Assembly (NCBI GenBank): GCA_027063755.1
Contig: JAMORD010000209.1
Span: 1-16,877 of the forward strand
Reading direction: 5' to 3'
Length of the DNA: 16,877 bases
DNA from: a bacterium
GTDB taxonomy: Bacteria; Coprothermobacterota; Coprothermobacteria; Coprothermobacterales; JAADFF01
The translations under genes and the position numbers were made by a program. Below, in pieces: positions 6,216 through 14,831 of the stretch. The notes beneath the pieces are model-generated. The model was given only the letters and a program-made list of their open reading frames with translations. It made no database searches and was not told the DNA's origin. Each line of letters starts with the position of its first letter. Position 1 is the first letter of the stretch.

Positions 6216-6244
6216 CTAAACGAGTGAGAATATCTTACCGATGA
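6216..6244 (+). promoter_or_regulatory. Possible divergent SigD-like promoter
   Basis: CTAAA (6216-6220), a 17-base spacer and CCGATGA (6238-6244) face the NurA-like gene. The -35 part is perfect. The -10 part fits CCGAT and then diverges, and the spacer is one base longer than in the flagellin promoter. It lies back to back with that promoter. Confidence 0.4.
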
Positions 6245-6279
6245 TAATATATGAATAGAATGTTAGGAGGTGCGTGTGG

Positions 6280-7356
6280 GTGGGCTGGTTTGAATATATC
6301 TATGAAATTGATTGGCAAGAAGAAGGGCTTCCATATATAGCCCCTCTTGATATAGATAGATTGAAGGCTTACGGTATAGAGACCGATTTAGATAAGCAGG
6401 CATGGAATACATGGCTCGCCCAGTGGCGAAGTCATGCCACTGAGAGCAGAAAAGATATATTCACTAAACGCAATCAGAGGTTTTTGTACTTTGTAGACGG
6501 GCGCAAGAAGATATACAGCAAAGTGCTTCTAAAAGGTGGCGTAGTTGGTATATTTGTTGAGATACTGGCTGGCACTGTTGAGTGGTCTATTCAGCGTGGT
6601 ATTCAGGTGATGTTTGATACTGTTAATCTTCCCCGTGGTCGGAGATACTTTATCGTTGTTGACGATATTAAAAACAATGTGGAAGAAAAGTTACCTGATA
6701 AGATTGTTTTGCTTCCCGGTGAAATGGAGTTTGATGTTATCTATGTGGATAGCGAAGATGATATAGAAGAAATGATAATAAAACTCATGGTAGAACTGGA
6801 GAAAGAGGAGATAAAAGCCATTGCGGAAAAGTTAGAAGGCGGTGATTTGGCCATTGTATGGGATGGCAGCCTCATGGCTCTTGGTGAGGACTTTGTTTAT
6901 AGTAACATCCCTATCGTGGGATTTAATAGATATATGGCCATGCGATATATGCCCAAAGAGGTGGAGCAGCTATACGATGTGCTTTATGATTTGGATGTTG
7001 CCGAAAGAACCCCTCTTTTTGCCATAACGGGGTTTCATGAAAACCTGTCTCTTGTCTCTTCTTATATTCGTCTCATTAAACCCGAAGATGAACAACCTGC
7101 GACAATGAGAGGTATATCTCTGTTTGAAACCCTTCACGATAACAAGCATATTCCCGATACTCTCTCAGAACTGTATGATTTCTTTGCACTTATGTTGCCA
7201 CGCCTTGCCACATCTGCTCCGTTTGGTCAGGGAACAGAAACACTATTTCCACTGCTTGCTGCACAGGGTAATCTTGTCCATTATTTTATACCTCGCGAGT
7301 ATGTGGCATACCTCATTACCAAAGAAGTTATGAAGCATCGACAAGAAAAAGATTAG
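6280..7356 (+). CDS. Divergent NurA-domain-like protein (candidate nuclease)
   Basis: About 358 residues. GGAGG at 6266-6270 is nine bases before GTG 6280 and three before GTG 6274; I choose 6280. There is no signal peptide or membrane helix. The order of motifs recalls the NurA nuclease family. An Asp-Gly motif on a hydrophobic strand (RFLYFVDGRK, Asp72) is followed by a long alternating alpha/beta region, then a second Asp-Gly motif (LAIVWDGSLM, Asp195) before IPIVGFNRY. A later strand reads SSYIRLIKP (260-268) and a C-terminal helix PLLAAQGNLVHYF lies near 324-336. NurA proteins are metal-dependent 5'-3' exonucleases that usually act with the HerA translocase; no HerA is encoded here. The assignment rests on my motif reading only. 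It could be another RNase-H-like fold or an unknown family. The ferredoxin gene begins 48 bases downstream without an evident terminator. Confidence 0.5.
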   Translation: MGWFEYIYEIDWQEEGLPYIAPLDIDRLKAYGIETDLDKQAWNTWLAQWRSHATESRKDIFTKRNQRFLYFVDGRKKIYSKVLLKGGVVGIFVEILAGTVEWSIQRGIQVMFDTVNLPRGRRYFIVVDDIKNNVEEKLPDKIVLLPGEMEFDVIYVDSEDDIEEMIIKLMVELEKEEIKAIAEKLEGGDLAIVWDGSLMALGEDFVYSNIPIVGFNRYMAMRYMPKEVEQLYDVLYDLDVAERTPLFAITGFHENLSLVSSYIRLIKPEDEQPATMRGISLFETLHDNKHIPDTLSELYDFFALMLPRLATSAPFGQGTETLFPLLAAQGNLVHYFIPREYVAYLITKEVMKHRQEKD

Positions 7357-7404
7357 TTATAATAGTCTCCTATAAACAAAAACGATAAAAAGGTGGTGAG
7401 GACA

Positions 7405-7827
7405 TTGGCTATCCTCAAAGTTGTTGATGTAGATAAATGTATAGGGTGTATGTCGTGTATGCAGGCATGTGCTCGTTTTAGGTATCAAAGTTTTTCTCTC
7501 TATAGGGCTGCTCTTCAGGTGAAAACAAGGGGTGGTATCTCCAGCGGATTTCAGATCAATACATGCCTTGGATGTACGGAACCTGCTTGTGCTGAGGCAT
7601 GTCCTACTGAGGCACTTATTCCCCGTAAAGGGGGCGGTGTAGTGTTTAGACAAAACCTCTGTATTGGCTGTGGTGAGTGTGAAAAGGCGTGTCCCGTTGA
7701 TGCCATTCGCATGGATCCTGAGTGGCATATTCCTATAGTGTGTGTTCAGTGTGGTATTTGCACGCAGTATTGTCCCCATGAAGTTATACAGATGGTAGAA
7801 GAGGTGGTTCCCCATGTGGATAAATGA
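7405..7827 (+). CDS. Four-cluster 4Fe-4S ferredoxin subunit of aldehyde oxidoreductase
   Basis: 140 residues from TTG 7405 (MAILKVVDVDKC). AAGGTGGTGAGG stands just upstream; a GTG start at 7393 is also possible but would lie inside that site. Sixteen Cys form four groups: 12/15/18/22, 54/57/62/66, 86/89/92/96 and 113/116/119/123. Each has the C-x2-C-x2-or-4-C-x3-C pattern and three end in CP, so four [4Fe-4S] clusters are expected, as in HycB/DmsB-type electron-transfer subunits. No Tat or Sec signal is present, so it should be cytoplasmic. Its last 14 bases overlap the aldehyde:ferredoxin oxidoreductase gene. Such pairs occur in two-subunit AOR systems, where this subunit passes electrons between the tungsten/molybdenum enzyme and a soluble acceptor. 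Confidence 0.93.
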   Translation: MAILKVVDVDKCIGCMSCMQACARFRYQSFSLYRAALQVKTRGGISSGFQINTCLGCTEPACAEACPTEALIPRKGGGVVFRQNLCIGCGECEKACPVDAIRMDPEWHIPIVCVQCGICTQYCPHEVIQMVEEVVPHVDK

Positions 7828-9553
7828 TGTTAGAGTGCTTCATATAGATTTGACAAATAAAAAGGTGAAACTGGAGCACAGACCAGATCTTAAAGAATGG
7901 ATAGGGGGTACTGGTGCTGCCAGTAAGCTCTTTGAAGAGTTAAAGGGACATGAGATACCTCCAGGAGATGAAGCGTCTCCTATTATATTTGCCACAGGGC
8001 CGCTCAATGGTGTGCTTCCACTGATGACCAAGGTTGTAGCTATATATCGTTCACCATATACAGGTGATTGGGGTGAGTCTCATGCCGGTGGTCGCCTTGG
8101 TATGGTAATGGCCTATGCGGGTATAGACCTTTTGGTGATAACAGGTAAGGCAGAAAGACCTGTATATCTTGTTATAGGGCCTCACTCTGTTGAATTTAAA
8201 GATGCAAGGCATCTGTGGGGACTTGATGTGTTTACAACGGGAAGACTTATCAGACTTCATGACAAAAGTGCCAGTGGAAGAAGGAGTATCCTAAGAATAG
8301 GACCTGCCGCTGAAAGAGGTGTAAAGTTTGCCGGTGTCAATGTTGATACATTTAGGCACTTTGGTAGGTTGGGACTTGGTACCCTTATGGGTATGAAGAA
8401 TCTTAAAGCTATTGTTGTTGTAGGAGATGACTCCACTCACTTTGGTGTTAATCCTGAATATACAAAGTTTTACAAGGAGATATATGATCTTGTAGTAGGT
8501 TCTGATCTTTTGCACAAATATCATGATCTGGGGACTCCCCAAAATGTGTTGCCGCTAAATAACATTAAGTCTTTACCTACCAAGAACATGCAGAAAAGCC
8601 AATTTGAGTATGCCGAAAATATTAGTGGTGAATACTTTGCCGATAATCTTCTTGTGAGGAAGATTGCATGCTCTGGTTGCCAAGTGGGATGTATACATGT
8701 GGGACTTTTAAGGGAACAATTTGGTCCTGAACATGAATATAAATATACTCAGGTTTCTTACGACCATGAACTGATATTTGCCCTTGGTAGTATGCTTGAA
8801 ACACGAACCGCTGAAGAAGTGTTGAAACTTATAGATCAGGTGGAGAGATTAGGTCTTGATGCTATATCTTCTGGTGTAGCCCTTGCATGGACGACGGAGG
8901 CCCTCCAGAGGGGTATTATTTCTGAAAAGGATACTGGTATAAAACTTCAGTGGGGAGATACAGAGCGCTATCTTGAAGCTCTTCAAATGCTTGCCTATAG
9001 GGTTAATGATTTCTGGCATCTCCTTGGTGAGGGAACAATGGCGGCAGCCCGTGAGTATGGTGGAGAGGACTTTGCAGCGGTGCTAGGCCAAGAGATGGCT
9101 GGTTATGCTACGGGTCCTGTTTTTTATGTATCTCAGGCAATGGGTGTCAGACATTCCCACCTTGATACAGCAGGCTATTCGTTTGACCAGAAAGCTACAG
9201 AATACACACCAGAAGCGGCACTAGAGTATATTGTCAGTGAGGATAGACGAAGGGTTGTGCTAACCTCCCTTGTATCCTGTCTATTTGCAAGAGGACTTTA
9301 TACATGGGATAGGATAAAGAAGGGGCTTTCCCTTATTGGTTATGAAAAGCAAGCTAAGCATGTTGAAGAGATCGGTGATGAGATAAGAAGACTTAGGTGG
9401 AAACTAAAGGTGGCTATGGGGTTTGATCTTGATAATGTCAAGATTCCTAAACGCTACTTTGAAACAGAGACATTTAGGGGGAAACCTGATCCCGAGTTTA
9501 CCAATAAACTGATAAAGATGTATGCTTCCCACATTAAAGAGATTATTAAATAA
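7814..9553 (+). CDS. Aldehyde:ferredoxin oxidoreductase family, catalytic subunit
   Basis: A 579-residue cytoplasmic enzyme of the tungsten/molybdenum bis-pterin AOR family, interconverting aldehydes and carboxylic acids with ferredoxin-level electrons. ATG 7814 follows GAGGTGG. The N-terminal pterin-binding domain contains WIGGTGAASKLF, IFATGPLNG, GDWGESHAGGRLG and LGTLMGMKNLKAI. The [4Fe-4S] ligands are Cys286, Cys289 and Cys293 (CSGCQVGC) and Cys489 (SLVSCLF), almost the same positions as in the Pyrococcus furiosus enzyme. GVRHSH at 444-449 lies where the family has its active-site His (inferred from position). Length and domain order are normal and no lesion is seen. The substrate cannot be told from sequence; it may be a tungsten or molybdenum enzyme. 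It is coupled to the ferredoxin gene by a 14-base overlap. Confidence 0.95.
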   Translation: MWINDVRVLHIDLTNKKVKLEHRPDLKEWIGGTGAASKLFEELKGHEIPPGDEASPIIFATGPLNGVLPLMTKVVAIYRSPYTGDWGESHAGGRLGMVMAYAGIDLLVITGKAERPVYLVIGPHSVEFKDARHLWGLDVFTTGRLIRLHDKSASGRRSILRIGPAAERGVKFAGVNVDTFRHFGRLGLGTLMGMKNLKAIVVVGDDSTHFGVNPEYTKFYKEIYDLVVGSDLLHKYHDLGTPQNVLPLNNIKSLPTKNMQKSQFEYAENISGEYFADNLLVRKIACSGCQVGCIHVGLLREQFGPEHEYKYTQVSYDHELIFALGSMLETRTAEEVLKLIDQVERLGLDAISSGVALAWTTEALQRGIISEKDTGIKLQWGDTERYLEALQMLAYRVNDFWHLLGEGTMAAAREYGGEDFAAVLGQEMAGYATGPVFYVSQAMGVRHSHLDTAGYSFDQKATEYTPEAALEYIVSEDRRRVVLTSLVSCLFARGLYTWDRIKKGLSLIGYEKQAKHVEEIGDEIRRLRWKLKVAMGFDLDNVKIPKRYFETETFRGKPDPEFTNKLIKMYASHIKEIIK

Positions 9554-9576
9554 GGGGGCTTTATGCCCCCTTATTT
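9548..9576. terminator. Bidirectional terminator after the aldehyde oxidoreductase
   Basis: A 12-bp perfect stem (AAATAAGGGGGC at 9548-9559 pairs with 9565-9576) with a TTTAT loop. It overlaps the stop codons of both convergent genes. The flanking A/T pairs supply a U-tract in either direction. Confidence 0.88.
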
Positions 9577-9808
9577 ACTCTGATACCTCTTCGGTCAGTT
9601 CTATCTCTGCCAGTGTTGAGGCAAGCAAGTTTAGAGAGTTTGCTATTTCGCCGACAACTGTTATGTAATCTTCAAGGTCTCTTAGTCCCCTTATGCTGCC
9701 AGATTCACCGGCAATCTTGTAGGTCATCTCTGTAAACTCACTCATGCTGAGCAAGATACGAGATAATGCTCCAATACTCTCTTTAATGTTTTCTCTTGTT
9801 TTGTCCAT
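9575..9808 (-). CDS. Small helical protein downstream of mini rod protein
   Basis: 77 residues with AAGGAGGTG directly before ATG 9808; this site overlaps the stop of the upstream gene, leaving a 12-base gap. The sequence is acidic and alpha-helical throughout: one amphipathic helix before a GESGS turn and one after it, with no Cys, signal peptide or membrane segment. I do not recognise a family. Because it is co-transcribed with a flagellar rod-like gene it may be a flagellar accessory protein or a small chaperone. That is inferred from context and overall helical character only. Confidence 0.75.
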   Translation of the reverse strand: MDKTRENIKESIGALSRILLSMSEFTEMTYKIAGESGSIRGLRDLEDYITVVGEIANSLNLLASTLAEIELTEEVSE

Positions 9809-9820
9809 ATAGACACCTCC

Positions 9821-10108
9821 TTATGCCTTCATATCTAAAATATATCCCATAAGCTCGTCTGCTGTCTTAATGAGTTTAATGCCCATCTTGGTATATGTTG
9901 TGTTTTGCAGAAGATTAGGCATGTCGCTAATTAGTGAGGTGTGCTCAGATGTTTTATATGTGAAGGCCCTTACGCCGTAAGGTGTTTCTTTATATGTAGT
10001 CTCAAGTGCTTTGGCATTTTGGGTATTTGTGTTGGCGATGTTGTGTGCTGTGTTTCTCAGTGCTATCAGACCACTTTGTATATTTGATAGGCCAATACGC
10101 TCTATCAA
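9821..10108 (-). CDS. Minimal flagellar rod/hook-like protein (FlgC/FlgG-type termini only)
   Basis: 95 residues from TTG 10108. AAGGGGGTGG lies about eight bases upstream and rules against the ATG at 10141. Residues 5-30 carry the rod-protein N-terminal signature: IQSGLIALRNTAHNIANTNT, matching the SGL...NIAN.NT pattern of PF00460. The C-terminus YTKMGIKLIKTADELMGYIL resembles the conserved C-terminal helix of FlgC/FlgG/FlgE (Y.AN...I.TADEML), PF06429 type. FlgC itself is about 135-150 residues and FlgG about 260, so nearly all of the middle is missing and only the helical termini remain, joined by a short region. Compact orphan rod-like proteins of this kind occur elsewhere in bacteria. Being outside a flgBC cluster, it is probably an accessory axial protein rather than canonical FlgC. 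Confidence 0.78.
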   Translation of the reverse strand: MIERIGLSNIQSGLIALRNTAHNIANTNTQNAKALETTYKETPYGVRAFTYKTSEHTSLISDMPNLLQNTTYTKMGIKLIKTADELMGYILDMKA

Positions 10109-10134
10109 ATCTACCACCCCCTTTATATTCATTA

Positions 10135-10163
10135 TATACATTGGCAGATGGTAAGGTTATAAT
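10135..10163 (+). promoter_or_regulatory. Probable vegetative promoter of the glyQ-glyS operon
   Basis: A perfect TATAAT (10158-10163) lies 17 bases after TATACA (10135-10140, 4/6 to TTGACA). Transcription would start near 10170, about 25 bases before glyQ. That leaves no room for a T-box leader, so tRNA-dependent antitermination is unlikely. Confidence 0.5.
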
Positions 10164-10193
10164 TTAAGTAAACGACAGCAGGAGGTGCGAGCG

Positions 10194-11081
10194 GTGTATT
10201 TTCAAGAGCTGATACTGAAACTGGAAAGTTATTGGGTAGGCAAAGGATGTCACCTGTGGCAACCATATGATATTGAGGTAGGGGCAGGCACGATGAATCC
10301 TGCTACATTTCTCTGGGTGCTTGGTCCGGAATCATGGAATGTGGTCTATGTTGAGCCTTCCCGTAGACCCGCAGATGGTAGGTATGGTGAAAATCCCAAC
10401 AGGCTGTATATGCACCATCAGCTACAGGTTATTATGAAACCATCTCCCGATAATATACAAGAGCTTTATCTTGGTTCTCTAAAGGAGTTAGGACTTGACC
10501 TGAAAAAGCATGATATCCGTTTTGTAGAAGATAACTGGGAATCTCCCACACTGGGTGCGTGGGGTATAGGATGGGAAGTATGGCTTGATGGTATGGAAAT
10601 AACGCAGTTTACATACTTCCAACAGAGCGGTGGTAAGACACTGGACCTGATACCTGTTGAGATTACTTATGGTCTTGAGCGTATTGCCATGTATCTTCAG
10701 GGAGTAGAAAATGTGTTTGATCTTGAGTGGGCTCCCGGTATTACATATGGTGATCTTAGAAAACGAGAAGAATACGAACAGTCTGTATACGCCTTTGAGA
10801 AAGCCGATGTTCCCAAGCTCCGTAAGTGGTTTGAGGAATTTGAAGAGGAGGCTCACAGGCTCATTGATGAAGGACTGGTGTATCCTGCATACGACTATAT
10901 TCTTAAATGCTCTCATGTATTCAACCTTCTTGATGCCCGTGGGGCGTTAGGATATAACGAGCGTTTTAATCTCATTTTACGCATGAGGTCTATGGCAAGA
11001 AACATATCTGATAGGTGGCTGAAGATGAGAGAAGAACTGGGATATCCACTGCTGAAGAAAGAGGTGAAGAGCGGTGCGTGA
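10194..11081 (+). CDS. glyQ: Glycyl-tRNA synthetase alpha subunit
   Basis: The catalytic subunit of the alpha2-beta2 class II glycyl-tRNA synthetase, which activates glycine with ATP and charges tRNA-Gly. It has 295 residues from GTG 10194, set by GGAGG at 10181-10185; the GTG at 10185 falls inside that site. Family hallmarks are intact: [13 protein letters not shown] at the N-terminus, [18 protein letters not shown], the motif-2 region [17 protein letters not shown], the HHQLQVI segment, [18 protein letters not shown], and motif 3 in [11 protein letters not shown]. Length is normal. glyS follows with an 8-base overlap (stop within its GTG start region), so subunit synthesis is translationally coupled. 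Confidence 0.98.
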   Translation: MYFQELILKLESYWVGKGCHLWQPYDIEVGAGTMNPATFLWVLGPESWNVVYVEPSRRPADGRYGENPNRLYMHHQLQVIMKPSPDNIQELYLGSLKELGLDLKKHDIRFVEDNWESPTLGAWGIGWEVWLDGMEITQFTYFQQSGGKTLDLIPVEITYGLERIAMYLQGVENVFDLEWAPGITYGDLRKREEYEQSVYAFEKADVPKLRKWFEEFEEEAHRLIDEGLVYPAYDYILKCSHVFNLLDARGALGYNERFNLILRMRSMARNISDRWLKMREELGYPLLKKEVKSGA

Positions 11082-13101
11082 TGTGATATTTGAACTGGGC
11101 ACAGAGGAGATGCCCCATACTTATATTCTTGGTGCGATAAAGCAGATAGAAGACAAACTGCCTTCTTTACTTGAGGAAAATGGCGTTGTGTACGATGGCT
11201 TTCGCATATATGCAACACCAAGGAGACTAGCTATATATCTAAATGGGGTAGAAGAAAAACAGGCTACAGTTGAAGAGGAAGTGAAAGGTCCGCCTGTAGC
11301 TGTGGCATATAAAGATGGACAGCCCACAAAGGCGCTGGAAGGCTTTTTGAAGAAAAACAATGCCACTGTAGACGATGTTTTTACGAAAAAAGAGGGTAAA
11401 AAGGAATATGTATATATTAGGGCTAGAAAAGGTGGTGCCGAGACCAAAGACATATTACCTTCTATATTTATAGAACTCATATCTTCACTAAGATTTCCCA
11501 AGATGATGAAGTGGGGAGAAGGAAAATACGAGTTTGGGCGTCCTGTGCGTTGGATTATTGCCCTGTATGGCGATGAAGTGCTACCTATTTCCATGTTTGG
11601 TCTTCAGGCTGATAGGTATTCCCGTGGCTTGAGGATATTTGCCGGTGATGTAAAAATAGACAGGGCAGAGGATTATGTTCCCCTACTTGAAGAAGAGGGT
11701 ATTGTCATACCCAATCCTGAGATTAGAAAGGACATTATTAGGCAAAGTGTCCTAGACAAGGCAAGTAGTATCGGCGGGGTGCCCGAGATAGATGAAGACC
11801 TTCTTGACGAGGTTAACTATCTTGTTGAGTATCCTTCTCCGTTTGTTGGCAAAATAGAAGAAGAGTTTCTAAGATTACCTGAGGTTGTTGTAATCACCGT
11901 TATGAAGCATCACCAGAGGTATTTCCCTGTTAGAGATAAGGAGGGTAGACTATTGCCTTATTTTATCGGTGTTCGCAACGGTCCCGCTGAAGATATTGAA
12001 AATGTTATAAAGGGCAATGAGCGTGTTATTAGGGCTCGTCTTTACGATGCTGTATTTTTCTTTGAAGAAGATAAGAAAAGACCCCTTGGGTCTTGGCGTG
12101 ATGATACAGCCACTATACCATTCTTTGAGGATATGGGCTCATACCTTGATAAGTCAGAGCGTGTTAAAGCCCTTGTTGATACCGATGTAAGGAAGCAGAT
12201 AGCACATCTCATGTATGCAGATCTGCCCACCAATATGGTAAGAGAGTTTACAGAACTTCATGGCTATATGGGTAAGGAGTATTACAAAGATGAAGATAGC
12301 CATGTTGCCCAAGGTATTTTAGATACAATATTCCCACTTTATGGGGAGATGCCACAGACCGAAGATGGAGCATATGTAGGTCTTATGGATAGACTGGATA
12401 CACTTGCCGTTGCCGCCATAAAGGGGATCAAAGTTAGAGGTGGTGGAGATATCTTTGGTATTAGAAGGGCAGGTATGGGTATTATTACTCTTCTTGACAG
12501 ATACTTTCCCCATCTTGTCTGGAAAGATGTGGCTATGAAAGCTGCCCGTCAGGCTATAGGGTTTTTTGGTAAAGGAGACATAGAAGAGGTTTATAAGTAC
12601 ATGACAGATATCGTTTCCGGTAGATTCAGAGGCTACTTTGACGATGTTTCTTATGAAGCATTGGCTGCAGCAAGAGAGGGATGGGAGACGAGACCATTTG
12701 GGGCTGTTCATACTATAGCCCGTGTGCTTGATGATATTCTTACTGATGATAAGGCTAAGTTGGAAAAGGTTGCATTCGGTCATAAGCGTATTAAAAATAT
12801 CCTTAAAGGAGAAGAAGACCTTGACGCAGATATTACACCTGATGGTGAGTGGGAGGAAAGACTGTATACCAAGGCCATTGAGGTTTCTGATACCTTAGGG
12901 AGTCTCAATTTCTATAAGTCTGATGATGTAAAAAAGGCTATAGAAGTGCTAATGGATCTTGCCGATATTTTAGACGAGTTCTTTGAAGAGGTCCTTGTCA
13001 ATCACAAAGATGAGACGATTAGAAAGAGAAGAAAATCGCTTTTGAAACTGACTGGAGATGTATTTGAGACAGTGGCCCGTTTTGATAAACTTGGTTTGTA
13101 G
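11074..13101 (+). CDS. glyS: Glycyl-tRNA synthetase beta subunit
   Basis: 675 residues, normal for the family, from GTG 11074 with GAGGTGA six bases upstream. The beta subunit binds tRNA-Gly and is needed for aminoacylation by GlyQ. Hallmarks are ELGTEEMP at the N-terminus, the YATPRRLA segment, [35 protein letters not shown], and [11 protein letters not shown] in the HD-like central part. The C-terminal helical region (about 560-675) is the DALR-type anticodon-binding domain. There is no internal stop or gap. A diguanylate cyclase gene begins five bases after the stop, with the ribosome binding site overlapping the stop codon region. Confidence 0.98.
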   Translation: MRDVIFELGTEEMPHTYILGAIKQIEDKLPSLLEENGVVYDGFRIYATPRRLAIYLNGVEEKQATVEEEVKGPPVAVAYKDGQPTKALEGFLKKNNATVDDVFTKKEGKKEYVYIRARKGGAETKDILPSIFIELISSLRFPKMMKWGEGKYEFGRPVRWIIALYGDEVLPISMFGLQADRYSRGLRIFAGDVKIDRAEDYVPLLEEEGIVIPNPEIRKDIIRQSVLDKASSIGGVPEIDEDLLDEVNYLVEYPSPFVGKIEEEFLRLPEVVVITVMKHHQRYFPVRDKEGRLLPYFIGVRNGPAEDIENVIKGNERVIRARLYDAVFFFEEDKKRPLGSWRDDTATIPFFEDMGSYLDKSERVKALVDTDVRKQIAHLMYADLPTNMVREFTELHGYMGKEYYKDEDSHVAQGILDTIFPLYGEMPQTEDGAYVGLMDRLDTLAVAAIKGIKVRGGGDIFGIRRAGMGIITLLDRYFPHLVWKDVAMKAARQAIGFFGKGDIEEVYKYMTDIVSGRFRGYFDDVSYEALAAAREGWETRPFGAVHTIARVLDDILTDDKAKLEKVAFGHKRIKNILKGEEDLDADITPDGEWEERLYTKAIEVSDTLGSLNFYKSDDVKKAIEVLMDLADILDEFFEEVLVNHKDETIRKRRKSLLKLTGDVFETVARFDKLGL

Positions 13102-13106
13102 GAGCA

Positions 13107-14831
13107 GTGAAGCATCAAGAGAAGCTTCTGTATCTTATAATTGGTGTTTTTGCATTGTCTGTAATGTTTTGGTATGGCATTAAGTGGGTTGTATTGCCTC
13201 CAGATAATGCTACTGTTATTTATAACTGGACTGTAAAAGATACAACAGGACATGTATATACCCGGAGGGAAGACCGCTCCATCCCCAAAATATTGAGTCA
13301 AGATATCCCTCCGGGTATTTTTGTTTATACTGCCACTGTTGAGTTGCCATTGCTTACTGGTGAGGGTACAGATTATGCCCTTGTTATATCTCATCCAGCT
13401 TTTCAAGCTTTTAGAGTGTATATTGATGGTGTTCTTGTAGGTAGTGTTGGAGATATGGCAAGTGGAAGGAGCAATATATGGAATGGCGTTTTTTACTTTC
13501 CTATAGACAGGTCATTTTTAGATAAGGATACTCTTTCTGTTGAGATTAGAGGGTATGCCTTATACATACATGGTTTTGATATAGAACCTTTTATTACATC
13601 TATGGAGACTGCACGAAGATATTTCTTTGTCAATCGTCTTTTTACCGATAGGGTTTATAATTGGGCTATCGGTGCCAGTTTAACAGTTGGGTTTAGTTTG
13701 CTTGTTCTAATTATGCTTAGCAGGGGGGTATCCAATAAGAAATACCCTTATTTTGCTTTAGCCTCACTATTTGCCGCTATTTTCTATATGGATTATACAG
13801 TAATAGATTGTTTGCCTGTGCCATACATTTTATATAAAAAGGTCATTATACTTTCTGCTATGTTGGCTACATACTTTATTCATAATGGGGTGCTTGCCGT
13901 TGTCTATGGTAATGAGAAAAAGCCACGGAGTGCTCAGATATTGTCCGCTCTTGTTTGGGTAGCGGCTGTTATAGACTTGATTGTGGGATACGATATGGTG
14001 CAATTTAAAAAAATATATGCATATGTAAATCTGATTATCCCCCTTGTTTTTGTTTACGATGCGGTGGTATTGTTTAGTAGGTATTCACAAGCTATTGAAA
14101 CTGGCCGTGAGATGAGCATTCTTCTGTTTGGTATGGTAGCCAATAGTTTCTTTGTCGTTATTGATATTTACCAGCTTGTGAGAGAGATTTATACCTCGGG
14201 CTATACTATACTTATCAGTACTTATGGTCTTATGATTTTTATCCTTGCCATGAATTTTGCCCTTATATACGACTATATTTTGGTATATAGGCGTGCAATG
14301 AGGCAAGAGAGAACAGTACGTGAGTTAAAGGATATATCCCAAAAAGATTCTCTTACAGGGGCATATAACAGGAGCTACATGTCGGAGATACTGCCTGCTG
14401 TTCATGGAGATGTATGTTTTCTCATGTTGGATATAGATCACTTTAAAAGAGTTAATGATACATATGGCCATACTGTGGGCGATAAAGTTCTTAAGCATAT
14501 TGTTAGTGTTATCAATATGCAAGTGCGCTCTGGTGATATTGTTATTAGATATGGTGGAGAGGAGTTTCTTATTATCCTATTTGATACAGAGATGGGTATT
14601 GGTAAGGTTGTGGCGGAGCGTATTAGACAGGCTGTAGAAAGTAGTATTATTATTGCATCTGGTTATGAAGTACATGTAACGGTGTCAATAGGTGTATGTT
14701 GTGGATTTATTGGAGAAGATATAACCAAGGAGGCTATCTGGCAATACATTCATAAAGCCGATGAATATTTGTATATTGCAAAGGAATCGGGAAGGAATAA
14801 GGTGGTGGCGGGAGAGTGCCCCACCACCTGA
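13107..14831 (+). CDS. Seven-transmembrane diguanylate cyclase with extracellular sensor (GGEEF)
   Basis: 574 residues from GTG 13107. AGGAG at 13100-13104 is only two bases upstream, so the start is not certain. A first membrane helix (about 8-28) precedes an extracytoplasmic beta-rich domain (30-180) resembling 7TMR-DISM ligand-binding domains. About seven hydrophobic helices follow (185-395), then a short linker and a GGDEF domain (412-574). That domain has DSLTGAYNR, the metal Asp in LDIDHF, the active signature RYGGEEF (GGEEF at 483-487) and an RSGD I-site (474-477) five residues before it. It should therefore be an active, product-inhibited c-di-GMP synthase responding to an external ligand. 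It follows glyS by five bases, so it is probably expressed with housekeeping genes. The linkage to glycyl-tRNA synthetase is likely positional only. Confidence 0.93.
   Translation: MKHQEKLLYLIIGVFALSVMFWYGIKWVVLPPDNATVIYNWTVKDTTGHVYTRREDRSIPKILSQDIPPGIFVYTATVELPLLTGEGTDYALVISHPAFQAFRVYIDGVLVGSVGDMASGRSNIWNGVFYFPIDRSFLDKDTLSVEIRGYALYIHGFDIEPFITSMETARRYFFVNRLFTDRVYNWAIGASLTVGFSLLVLIMLSRGVSNKKYPYFALASLFAAIFYMDYTVIDCLPVPYILYKKVIILSAMLATYFIHNGVLAVVYGNEKKPRSAQILSALVWVAAVIDLIVGYDMVQFKKIYAYVNLIIPLVFVYDAVVLFSRYSQAIETGREMSILLFGMVANSFFVVIDIYQLVREIYTSGYTILISTYGLMIFILAMNFALIYDYILVYRRAMRQERTVRELKDISQKDSLTGAYNRSYMSEILPAVHGDVCFLMLDIDHFKRVNDTYGHTVGDKVLKHIVSVINMQVRSGDIVIRYGGEEFLIILFDTEMGIGKVVAERIRQAVESSIIIASGYEVHVTVSIGVCCGFIGEDITKEAIWQYIHKADEYLYIAKESGRNKVVAGECPTT
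14800..14829. terminator. Stem-loop between convergent genes, possible bidirectional terminator
   Basis: AGGTGGTGG (14800-14808) pairs with CCACCACCT (14821-14829). It lies within the last codons of the GGEEF gene, just past the stop of the minus-strand gene. T-tracts are poor: TTATTCCTT on the minus strand and none on the plus strand, so termination efficiency is doubtful. Confidence 0.4.

Noticed and set aside
7338-7363. Promoter TCGACA-N14-TATAAT before the ferredoxin gene
   Set aside because: The 14-base spacer is too short for a vegetative promoter, so I leave it unlisted although the -10 box is perfect.
10109-10193. T-box riboswitch upstream of glyQ
   Set aside because: The gap to the divergent gene is only about 85 bases and contains no antiterminator or specifier structure.
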